NCBI GenBank assembly: GCA_003509235.1
Contig: DONH01000016.1
Span: 1-5,058, forward strand
DNA: 5,058 nucleotides
DNA from: Planctomycetaceae bacterium
GTDB taxonomy: Bacteria > Planctomycetota > Planctomycetia > Pirellulales > UBA1268
Reading direction: 5' to 3'
Below the pieces are notes generated by a model. That model was given only the letters and a program-made list of their open reading frames with translations. It searched no databases and had not been told where the DNA came from. Each line of letters begins with the position of its first letter. Within the stretch, counting starts at the first letter, position 1. The position numbers were made by a program, and so were the translations under genes. Below, in pieces: positions 1-5,058 of this stretch.

Positions 1-352
1 TTCGCGGCTTTCGACGTCGATCTGAAGGCCTTCCTCCGTTATTTGATCCTTCGGAAGGAGCTTTTGCCGGATCGGTCAATTCAAAAGCTTTGTCTGGGTC
101 AAGACCACCCTGACGATAGTACTGCGGTTCAATATCACTGATATGGAGAAATCCATTCCGCCCAACACCGAAATCAACAAAGGCGGCCTGAATGGACGGC
201 TCTATGTTAACAACTCGTCCTTTATAGATATTGCCAACAAGGTTTTCCTGGCTTGTTCGTTCAACATAAAGTTCCTCCAGTACACCCTCCTCAATAATTG
301 CGATGCGGCATTCTTCAGCCTGCGTCACATTAATCAGCATTTCCTGCTTCAT
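1..352 (-). CDS. rng: Rne/Rng-family ribonuclease (RNase E/G), N-terminal part, cut by window edge
   Basis: This is the first 117 codons of an RNase E/G endoribonuclease, an enzyme family that cleaves single-stranded RNA in mRNA decay and rRNA processing. The visible protein opens with MKQEMLINVTQAEECRIAI, the family's usual first strand. It continues with VGNIYKGRVVNIEPSIQAAF and VDFGVGRNGFLHISDI (about residues 39-74), the start of the S1 RNA-binding domain. From about residue 76 the S1 segment runs into a polar, Gly/Ser-rich and then Arg/Lys-rich stretch ending in DRRRKPR at the window edge, which looks like a disordered basic insertion in an S1 loop. The catalytic Asp residues and Zn-link cysteines would lie beyond the window. 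The ATG at 352-350 is chosen because the family N-terminus begins there; upstream there is only a weak purine-rich AGAAAGAAAGAA. The gene starts 49 bases after the ptsI stop, so co-transcription is likely. I cannot tell RNase E from RNase G with this fragment. Confidence 0.93.
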   Translation of the reverse strand, partial: MKQEMLINVTQAEECRIAIIEEGVLEELYVERTSQENLVGNIYKGRVVNIEPSIQAAFVDFGVGRNGFLHISDIEPQYYRQGGLDPDKAFELTDPAKAPSEGSNNGGRPSDRRRKPR

Positions 353-401
353 AATAGTTCTTTCTTTCTATTGATCCGCCACCCTTGGGGCAGCACATGC
401 A

Positions 402-2141
402 TCACGCGACAGTCTCCGCTAGAAGCCGTCGTTTTTGATCACGCAAAAAGGCTTTTACGTCACGAGCGCTGTTCATTTCAAGCACCCGTTTTGCAACAGC
501 CTGACAATCGGCGATCGATACGCTTCGAACCGCCTGTTTAATTTCTGGTATGGCTGCAGCAGGCACACTCAGTTCGCGAAGCCCAAGGCCAAGCAATAAC
601 TGGGTGTACATGACACTTCCACTCATCTGACCACAGACACTTGCCGACACTCCAGCATCGTCCGCGATATCAAGAGATCTCTTTAATAATCTGATAACTG
701 CTGGATCACACGCACTATAGAGATCTGCTACATCCTTATTTCCACGATCAACAGCCAGCGTGTACTGGATGAGGTCGTTTGTTCCAACAGAGACAAAGTC
801 CACCTCCTCAATGAATGCATCGAGCATCATTGCGGCAGCAGGTGTCTCAACCATTATTCCAATTTTCAGTTTTGGATTGAAATCAATATCATGCTCAGCA
901 AGATCCTCCATCACATCAGCCAAAACCAATCGTGCCTGACGCAACTCAAGGATTGTCGAGACCAATGGAAACATCACTCGGACATCACCGTGTGCACTCG
1001 CTCGAAGAATGGCACGCAACTGAGTACGAAACATCGGCAACTGCCGCAAGGAAAGGCGAATACTGCGCAGGCCCAAGCATGGATTTCGCTCCTCCTCCGG
1101 ACTTTTCTCGGTGAGCATCTTGTCGGACCCTAAATCCAACGTCCGGACCACCATCGGCTTCCCGTCGATTGCGTCGATGACCTTGCGGTACGCACGATAA
1201 TGGTCTTCTTCACTTGGCTCGTGCTGACTTGTGAGATAGAGAAATTCGGTACGATAAAGCCCGATGCCATCACTACCTCGTCGCATGCACTGTTCAACTT
1301 CTTCAGGAAACTCAATATTTCCTCGAATTTGTACTCTCACACCATCGGTCGTCTCTGCCGGTAAGTCTCGCAACTGCCCAAGGGACGCAGCGACTGTTTC
1401 CGCAACTTCAGCTTCAAGCCTGTATCGGGCTATGGTTTCTTCATCTGGCTGAAGAATGACTACGCCTTGATTGCCATCAAGAATGACCGGCTCACCACCG
1501 GAAACATCTGCCAAGAAAGGACCGATTCCAACAACGGCGGGTATCTCGAGCCCTTCTGCAACAATCGCCGTATGGCTCCCTGGCCCACCAAGTTCTGTTG
1601 CAAAACCTTTTACAAAACGTCGATCCAGATTTGCTGTTTCACTCGGCGTCAGATTATGGGCCAGTATCACAACTGGCTCCGAAATCGCCGCAAGTGTCTC
1701 TCTGCGTTGCCCTAGGAGATTTCGCAGAAGACTCTTTTCAATGTCATAGATATCGTGTGCCCGCTGTGCGATATGATTATCAAGGTTCTGAAAAACCTTA
1801 GCATATCGCCGAAGCGTTCGGCTCACCGCATATTCTGGCCACCAATTGCGTTCTCGTACTGCACTTGTCAACTCTTCTTGCAGCCGTTGATCATTAAGCA
1901 TTGCAAGATGGGCGTCGAAAATCGCGGCATACTGCTCACCAAGTTCCCCACGAACTGCATCACGGTTCTTCTTGATTTCAGCCGTTGATTCAGCAATCGC
2001 ATTCGACAGCCGCTGAAGTTCTGTATCAACAGCACTTCGTGCCACGAAACGCCTCGGAATCCGAAAGCCTTCGCTGTCGAGAACAAGTGCCTCGCCGATT
2101 GTCACACCCGACGAGACCGCAATACCTTGTAGTTTTAGCAT
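402..2141 (-). CDS. ptsI: Phosphoenolpyruvate-protein phosphotransferase (PTS Enzyme I)
   Basis: Cytoplasmic Enzyme I takes phosphate from phosphoenolpyruvate and passes it to HPr. At 579 residues it is full length (E. coli has 575). The N-terminal HPr-binding and phosphohistidine region covers about residues 1-230, with LTPSETA at 164-170 and the phospho-accepting His190 in GGPGSHTAIVAEGLEIPAVVG-type sequence at 185-205. The C-terminal PEP-binding barrel shows GIGLYRTEFLY (Arg297), VVRTLDLGSDK (Arg333), GIMVETPAAA (Glu432), GTNDLIQYTLAVDRG (Asn455, Asp456, Arg466) and SVCGQMSG with catalytic Cys503. The start is well constrained: an in-frame TGA lies 12 bases upstream and the family N-terminus (GIAVSSGVTIGEAL) follows at once, though no Shine-Dalgarno is visible. 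The loop around His190 departs from the common GG-x-TSH-x-x-x-x-A-R form, with Pro-Gly before Ser-His and Glu where Arg is usual. The gene lies 202 bases after ptsH and 49 before the RNase gene. Confidence 0.98.
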   Translation of the reverse strand: MLKLQGIAVSSGVTIGEALVLDSEGFRIPRRFVARSAVDTELQRLSNAIAESTAEIKKNRDAVRGELGEQYAAIFDAHLAMLNDQRLQEELTSAVRERNWWPEYAVSRTLRRYAKVFQNLDNHIAQRAHDIYDIEKSLLRNLLGQRRETLAAISEPVVILAHNLTPSETANLDRRFVKGFATELGGPGSHTAIVAEGLEIPAVVGIGPFLADVSGGEPVILDGNQGVVILQPDEETIARYRLEAEVAETVAASLGQLRDLPAETTDGVRVQIRGNIEFPEEVEQCMRRGSDGIGLYRTEFLYLTSQHEPSEEDHYRAYRKVIDAIDGKPMVVRTLDLGSDKMLTEKSPEEERNPCLGLRSIRLSLRQLPMFRTQLRAILRASAHGDVRVMFPLVSTILELRQARLVLADVMEDLAEHDIDFNPKLKIGIMVETPAAAMMLDAFIEEVDFVSVGTNDLIQYTLAVDRGNKDVADLYSACDPAVIRLLKRSLDIADDAGVSASVCGQMSGSVMYTQLLLGLGLRELSVPAAAIPEIKQAVRSVSIADCQAVAKRVLEMNSARDVKAFLRDQKRRLLAETVA

Positions 2142-2183
2142 GGGCGCCGGCGATCAAGGCGACATCCGTTTTGCAGGGAGATC

Positions 2184-2209
2184 GGCTAGCGACAACTTTC
2201 GCTTTAGCC
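2184..2209 (-). promoter_or_regulatory. Stem-loop in the ptsI leader
   Basis: On the minus-strand transcript GGCT (2209-2206), a two-base AA bulge, then AGCGA (2203-2199) pair with TCGCT (2192-2188) and AGCC (2187-2184) around the six-base loop AAGTTG. That gives nine base pairs with one bulge. No T-run follows on either strand, so it does not look like an intrinsic terminator. It ends 42 bases before the ptsI start, in the 202-base ptsH-ptsI gap. It could be a processing site, an mRNA stabiliser or a protein-binding element; the role is inferred only from position. The rest of the gap (2142-2343) holds no gene I can support. Confidence 0.45.
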
Positions 2210-2343
2210 AATGATCAACATCCTACGTTCCGGGCGCCTCGCGTCGCGCGTCTCCTTTTGTTGTTTATTTTTGTCAGTGTCTACCTACCCGCAGGTAAAT
2301 AAAAACCATGTACGACAAGAAGCCTGCGAATGCCGACATCTGG

Positions 2344-2763
2344 TCAACTGTTTGTATTCCTTCCGGTGGCACCCTCGCGGGCTGCCGTATTTATCCCAGC
2401 CGAATCGCTGGAAATCTTTTTTTCCTGTTTCGTTTTATTCTTGTGTTTTCTTGTGTTTTCTTCATTTGGAGAAAATCTCTGTTCGAAGAGGCTTCCTATG
2501 GCATCAAGTGCCTCAGAGGCATCTGGACCAGTTGCTTCCACAACTAGGTGGGTGCCTTCTTCAGCAGCAAGAGTCAAAAGGTCGAGAATACTTTTCCCAT
2601 CGACCCGCTGAGCTTTTCCGACAAACTCAATACGTGATTCCCAACGCTGTGCTTCTCTCGCCACTAGATCAGCTGGCCGGGCATGCAGCCCCTGCTCATT
2701 CGCCACGACGACTTCGCGCGAATGGGTCTCGTGCATCGAATTCTGGTTTTGATCTATTGCCAT
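2344..2763 (-). CDS. ptsH: HPr phosphocarrier protein with a 42-residue C-terminal extension
   Basis: HPr accepts phosphate from Enzyme I on a histidine and hands it to EIIA proteins in the cytoplasm. The protein shows the active-site motif EQGLHARPADL with His27, and VDGKSILDLLTLAAEEGTHL with Ser58, which aligns with the regulatory serine that HPr kinase modifies in other bacteria. The domain ends with ALDAIGSLFEQRF at residue 97. HPr is usually about 85-90 residues; here 139 residues are predicted, with about nine extra at the N-terminus and a tail (98-139) that is Lys/Asn-rich and then Ser/Ala/Gly-rich. The tail resembles translated A-rich spacer DNA rather than a known domain. I chose the ATG at 2763 because AGGTGG lies 11 bases upstream. 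A GTG at 2778, directly after an in-frame TAG, and an ATG at 2736, closest to the standard HPr N-terminus, are alternatives. It sits 46 bases after the EIIA stop. Confidence 0.93.
   Translation of the reverse strand: MAIDQNQNSMHETHSREVVVANEQGLHARPADLVAREAQRWESRIEFVGKAQRVDGKSILDLLTLAAEEGTHLVVEATGPDASEALDAIGSLFEQRFSPNEENTRKHKNKTKQEKKISSDSAGINTAAREGATGRNTNS
2396..2422 (-). other. Candidate -1 frameshift site: A AAA AAG heptamer plus hairpin, in the ptsH tail
   Basis: In the ptsH reading frame the codons GAA AAA AAG place the heptamer A AAA AAG (2422-2416) in the exact phase of known bacterial -1 slippery sites such as that of dnaX. Four bases later CCAGC (2411-2407) and GCTGG (2400-2396) form a five-pair stem with loop GATTCG. 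A -1 shift would continue for 43 codons and end at a TAG at 2287-2285, giving no domain I recognise. No clear upstream Shine-Dalgarno stimulator is present and the stem is short. Read on the plus strand, the same hairpin is followed by AAATC and seven T, so it could instead be a weak terminator for antisense transcription. Confidence 0.3.
2438..2462. repeat. 10-bp tandem repeat (2.5 copies) in the ptsH 3' tail
   Basis: Two perfect adjacent copies of ttgtgttttc (plus strand, 2441-2450 and 2451-2460) are visible, and the period-10 match extends to 2438 and 2462. On the coding strand the unit is GAAAACACAA. Ten is not a multiple of three, so gain or loss of one copy shifts the ptsH frame. With one copy the frame would reach a TAA at 2393-2391, making the tail 23 instead of 42 residues. 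Confidence 0.9.
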
Positions 2764-2809
2764 CAGCTTTATAGCCACCTAGTGACTTAATCCCCTTACT
2801 CTCCGAAAA

Positions 2810-3286
2810 CTACGAAGCGATACTTTGAGCGTCAGCGTCCTCGAGGAGTCGCCAGACTTCTTGAGGCCCACCCGCCTGTTTTAATGTTTTACAGAAAGCA
2901 TCGTCTCGCAACTGTCTTGAAATATTCTCCAAGGCTCGCAAGTGATCTCCAGGTCGATCTGGGGGTGAGACAAGGAGAAAAAACAGCTGCACAGGCTCTC
3001 CGTCCAGGCTTTCAAAATCAACGCCTTGTTCACTAATTGCAACCGTCCCAACAAGGCGACTAACACTTGGGTGTTTCGTGTGCGGCACCGCGACTCCACG
3101 CCCTATGCCTGTACTTCCAAGGTCTTCTCGCTTCATAATAGCCTTCACGATGCTGTCCATTTCACTTACAGCAATCTTCTCCGCATCAACAAGCGACTGC
3201 GTCATCTCGCGGATGACGCCCTCTTTCGAGTTTGCAACCACACTTGGACGAATGGCCTCAACTGAAACAAAATCTGAAAATTTCAT
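2810..3286 (-). CDS. ptsN: PTS EIIA protein, fructose/nitrogen-regulatory (PtsN-like) family
   Basis: This 158-residue single-domain protein belongs to the EIIA fructose/mannitol/Ntr family, which takes phosphate from HPr or NPr. The signature LGSTGIGRGVAVPHTKHPSV (about 56-75) carries the phospho-accepting His69, and Arg53-Glu54 precede it as in PtsN proteins. The region GVDFESLDGEPVQLFFLLVS (88-107) and GDHLRALENISRQLRDDAF (113-131) match the second half of the fold. No EIIB or EIIC domain is fused and none is encoded nearby, which together with the hpf neighbour favours a regulatory role of the PtsN type over sugar transport. The ATG at 3286 is where the family N-terminus begins (MKFSDFVSVEAI), but its upstream sequence lacks a clear Shine-Dalgarno. 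It lies 27 bases after hpf and 46 before ptsH, so it is probably in the same transcript. Which proteins it controls cannot be seen here. Confidence 0.95.
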   Translation of the reverse strand: MKFSDFVSVEAIRPSVVANSKEGVIREMTQSLVDAEKIAVSEMDSIVKAIMKREDLGSTGIGRGVAVPHTKHPSVSRLVGTVAISEQGVDFESLDGEPVQLFFLLVSPPDRPGDHLRALENISRQLRDDAFCKTLKQAGGPQEVWRLLEDADAQSIAS

Positions 3287-3313
3287 AGTTGTTTTGTATC
3301 TACTCTGATGAGA

Positions 3314-3634
3314 TTAACTTCTTCGGACTGTCTCGACATTTTTATGATCTCGTACTTTTTCCTTATGCTTCCGTAATTGCTGCTCAAGTTTTTGAACTGC
3401 GCCATCGATACTCCGCCAGAGATTGGGCGCAGTTTCATGACTAACAAGATCATGAAACTGCTCCGCTGACGCAATAATTTCGACAGCTGGAAGGGACGTA
3501 TTAGCGAGATCCACAGTCACATCCAACGCGGTAATACGATCAAAATATCTTTTTAGGCGTGATACCTTTGCAGCAATTTTAGACTGCGAAGCAGCGCTAA
3601 GATGCCCGTGTCGAGCGGAAACGTTTATCTGCAT
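3314..3634 (-). CDS. hpf: Ribosome hibernation-promoting factor, short form (HPF/RaiA family)
   Basis: HPF-family proteins bind the decoding region of the small ribosomal subunit and hold ribosomes inactive during starvation or stationary phase. The 106-residue protein starts MQINVSARHGHLSAASQSKI and has the family's two-strand, two-helix pattern, including RLKRYFDRITALDVTVDL (26-43) and NLWRSIDGAVQKLEQQLRKH (71-90), equivalent to the usual DLYAAID-AVDKLERQL helix. It ends in a basic tail, KEKVRDHKNVETVRRS. The length fits short HPF/YfiA proteins (95-113 residues); the C-terminal dimerisation domain of long HPF is absent. The ATG start is supported by AAAGGA at 3647-3642, seven or eight bases upstream, the best ribosome binding site in the window. 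It is probably the first gene of the hpf-EIIA-ptsH-ptsI-RNase transcript, because a 302-base non-coding stretch precedes it. The link of hpf with a ptsN-like gene is also found in the rpoN region of proteobacteria. Confidence 0.95.
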   Translation of the reverse strand: MQINVSARHGHLSAASQSKIAAKVSRLKRYFDRITALDVTVDLANTSLPAVEIIASAEQFHDLVSHETAPNLWRSIDGAVQKLEQQLRKHKEKVRDHKNVETVRRS

Positions 3635-3750
3635 GTATCAATCCTTTCTGACCAGCACCCAAACCATTACGAACAAAGCTCGCAGGCCCACCAGAACATG
3701 TTGGCCAAACTAACTCTGCAACAGCTAAGGCCGATGCAGGCTAACGCTTC

Positions 3751-3775
3751 GACAAGCCGAGATTTCCCACTTGTC
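3751..3775. repeat. Inverted repeat upstream of hpf
   Basis: The six-base arms gacaag (3751-3756) and cttgtc (3770-3775) are perfect inverted copies separated by 13 bases. They lie 117-141 bases before the hpf start, downstream of the promoter-like sequence proposed at 3801-3829. They could form a weak hairpin in the hpf leader or serve as a two-arm binding site. Arms this short can arise by chance. Confidence 0.25.
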
Positions 3776-3800
3776 ATCCGATCGAATTAGAAGATACCAA

Positions 3801-3829
3801 GTTATACACAGTCTGATTTTGCCGAAATT
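3801..3829 (-). promoter_or_regulatory. Possible promoter for the hpf-pts cluster
   Basis: The minus strand carries TATAAC at 3806-3801, preceded by TGTG, resembling a -10 element. The -35 position 17 bases upstream reads AATTTC, a poor match. A short inverted repeat, CGAAA-AGAA-TTTCG (3836-3823), overlaps that -35 region and might bind a regulator. A second -10-like TATAGT lies at 3847-3842, also without a good -35. The whole stretch 3635-3936 is non-coding as far as I can see. It is the only long gap before the PTS genes, so a promoter somewhere in it is likely even though the exact site is uncertain. Confidence 0.3.
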
Positions 3830-3936
3830 CTTTTCGTAATAACTATATGATCATAAACAAGCTGACGAAGGGGAACAAACGTATGCTGTTTCTCGGGTTG
3901 AAAAGAGGAATCCAGCCAACGTCAGCCTTTGAGATG

Positions 3937-5058
3937 TCAAGGAGTCCGCGGCCTGAGAAGCCCTTGGTCGTACCTCTTTCGCCAAAAATCAGCACCCTCC
4001 ACCAATTGTTCTTCACTCCAGTCCGCACGATATTTTGCCATATCCGATGGCGACTCTTCGTAGAGTTCTCGCAACCACTGAATTGCATATCTGCGAAAGA
4101 TAATATTTTCGTCCTTGAGCAAGCTAATGAGTTTTGGCGTCCTTGCCTCCTGTGCATCTGAAAGGAGTGAACGTGCAGCAAGACCTACAAGAATTTCTCC
4201 CTGCTCTGGACGGACATGATCCCGCAGTGACTTTTTTAATGCGAACGCCTGCGAAACATCTGCAAAGGCAGGAGGAACTGATTGTCCCTCAAGTTGCTTC
4301 CACATTTCAGCGGATGGCCCTGGACCAGGTCGCGGTGCCGAAGCCAACAACTCCACAAGTTGATCGTACCAACCAAGAAGTGCAAGTGTTTCCACGGCAA
4401 TCATACGGTTCTCAATTCGAGAATCATCAGACAACTCGATAAGTGATTTCAGTAACGGTTCAGGACGTGTGATTGCTTCAGCAAGTGACTCACTTGCCGA
4501 CTTCTTCAGTCTGGAAAGTGGTCGCGACGACACCGCCCACGTTGGGAGAGAGTCCACGGTATAAAGACTTGCCTCCAGTGGATTCACTTCAGACCATTCA
4601 AGAATCTCTCGAGGAGACAATTGGAATACATCTGAAATTCCACGAAGTGGTCTTGCTACAGGAAGCCCTCCTGGCTGCGTCTGCTTCCACTCAACCGGCT
4701 TTTCCAAGGCACATACTCTGGCAATCTGACTCTGCCGAGTTTGCCTTGCTGCCAATACATCAGGAGGGCTTTTAGAAACATCAATCGCAACACTCCCCAT
4801 GAGACCTGACAAAATAATCCCATTGAGACCACCAGCAGCGATACCTATTTGAGCTGTGTCATCTGCAGACCGAATCACAATACTTCCAGATAAAAGTTCG
4901 ATCCGTGGTTTCTGAAGACTATCGAGTTTAAAAATGGCGTGTGTTCGAGGTTTCATACGAACTGTAACGCCACCCACATCGAGGACAGGGCTGAGCCCGG
5001 GCGGCACCTGAATCTCCTCATAAGGCCCAATCGCTGATTCCGTCGGCAAGGCTTGCCA
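3937..5058 (-). CDS. FecR-like domain plus helical (HEAT-like) repeat protein, C-terminal part, cut by window edge
   Basis: About 373 residues are visible and the frame is still open at the right edge (it reads W-Q-A before a Leu codon at 5049), so the true start lies outside. The first 95 visible residues are beta-rich: PPGLSPVLDVGGVTVRMKPR, then IELLSGSIVIRS and GLNGIILSGLMGSVAIDVS. This resembles the strand pattern of FecR-type domains, where a non-polar strand, a Gly turn and a 'surface' strand alternate. Residues from about 195 on are helical, with two repeat-like units (ENRMIAVETLALLGWYDQLV and TPKLISLLKDENIIFRRYAI, followed by QWLRELYEE). The end, RADWSEEQLVEGADFWRKRY, resembles the Trp-Arg ending of many planctomycete HEAT-repeat proteins. 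A linker with Pro-Gly-rich sequence lies between. No signal peptide or membrane segment is visible in this part. Family FecR proteins relay signals to extracytoplasmic sigma factors; whether this one does is unknown. It is separated from hpf by 302 bases. Confidence 0.55.
   Translation of the reverse strand, partial: WQALPTESAIGPYEEIQVPPGLSPVLDVGGVTVRMKPRTHAIFKLDSLQKPRIELLSGSIVIRSADDTAQIGIAAGGLNGIILSGLMGSVAIDVSKSPPDVLAARQTRQSQIARVCALEKPVEWKQTQPGGLPVARPLRGISDVFQLSPREILEWSEVNPLEASLYTVDSLPTWAVSSRPLSRLKKSASESLAEAITRPEPLLKSLIELSDDSRIENRMIAVETLALLGWYDQLVELLASAPRPGPGPSAEMWKQLEGQSVPPAFADVSQAFALKKSLRDHVRPEQGEILVGLAARSLLSDAQEARTPKLISLLKDENIIFRRYAIQWLRELYEESPSDMAKYRADWSEEQLVEGADFWRKRYDQGLLRPRTP

Noticed and set aside
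143..541. Plus-strand open frame of 132 codons
   Set aside because: It lies opposite the conserved starts and ends of the RNase and ptsI genes and its translation shows no domain; it is a shadow frame.
2206..2221. Tiny leader peptide MLIIG upstream of ptsI
   Set aside because: Five codons, no run of regulatory codons and no attenuator terminator after it; most likely chance.
2251..2259. Shine-Dalgarno-like AAAAGGAGA on the minus strand in the ptsH-ptsI gap
   Set aside because: No ATG, GTG or TTG follows at a usable distance and no gene begins there.
2396..2423. Plus-strand intrinsic terminator (CCAGC/GCTGG hairpin then seven T)
   Set aside because: The layout fits loosely, but the stem has only five pairs, three A and TC separate it from the T-run, and no plus-strand gene is present to terminate. 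Kept only as an alternative reading of the heptamer-hairpin site.
2211..2774. Plus-strand open frame of 187 codons opposite ptsH
   Set aside because: The minus strand encodes clear HPr with its active site. The plus translation has no recognisable motif.
3635..3936. Sigma-54 promoter (GG-N10-GC) ahead of hpf
   Set aside because: I looked for it because hpf and ptsN lie next to rpoN in proteobacteria; no GG-N10-GC with reasonable flanks was found on the minus strand.
3843..4181. Minus-strand 112-codon frame overlapping the end of the FecR-like gene
   Set aside because: It overlaps the HEAT-like reading in another frame, has no upstream ribosome site of note and no family resemblance.
1..5058. 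CRISPR arrays, tRNA or rRNA genes, insertion sequences, defence genes
   Set aside because: No regularly spaced repeats, tRNA-like cloverleaf, transposase motifs or terminal inverted repeats were seen.

Overview
The window looks like part of a planctomycete chromosome (order Pirellulales or a close relative). I infer this from the protein style: an RNase E/G N-terminus of the planctomycete type, a C-terminal helical-repeat protein of a kind common in that phylum, weak or missing Shine-Dalgarno sequences, and a compact set of general PTS proteins without sugar permeases. No species can be named from the sequence alone.

All supported genes lie on the minus strand, so the biological order runs from the right edge to the left edge. 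First comes the C-terminal part of a FecR-like/HEAT-like protein (5058 to 3937, its 5' end outside the window). A roughly 300-base non-coding stretch follows (3936 to 3635), holding weak promoter-like and inverted-repeat signals. Then come hpf (ribosome hibernation factor, short form), a PTS EIIA of the fructose/Ntr family, ptsH (HPr) with an unusual 42-residue C-terminal tail, a 202-base gap with a clear hairpin, ptsI (Enzyme I), and the first 117 codons of an Rne/Rng-family ribonuclease that runs off the left edge.

The PTS genes form a phosphorelay: PEP to Enzyme I (His190, PEP-site Cys503) to HPr (His27) to EIIA (His69). No EIIB or EIIC is visible. The relay is therefore probably regulatory, in the manner of the nitrogen-related PTS, rather than a sugar importer, although partners could be encoded elsewhere. 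Its flanks, hpf upstream and an RNase E/G downstream, place phosphorelay, ribosome dormancy and RNA turnover in one co-directional cluster.

The most unusual local signal is at the end of ptsH. The HPr fold ends normally, but the frame continues through an A-rich tract with a 10-bp tandem duplication and an in-phase A AAA AAG heptamer. A small hairpin follows four bases later. This has the layout of a -1 frameshift signal but could equally be a decayed stop region. I see no complete novel defence or mobile system, no tRNA or rRNA gene, no CRISPR array and no insertion sequence.
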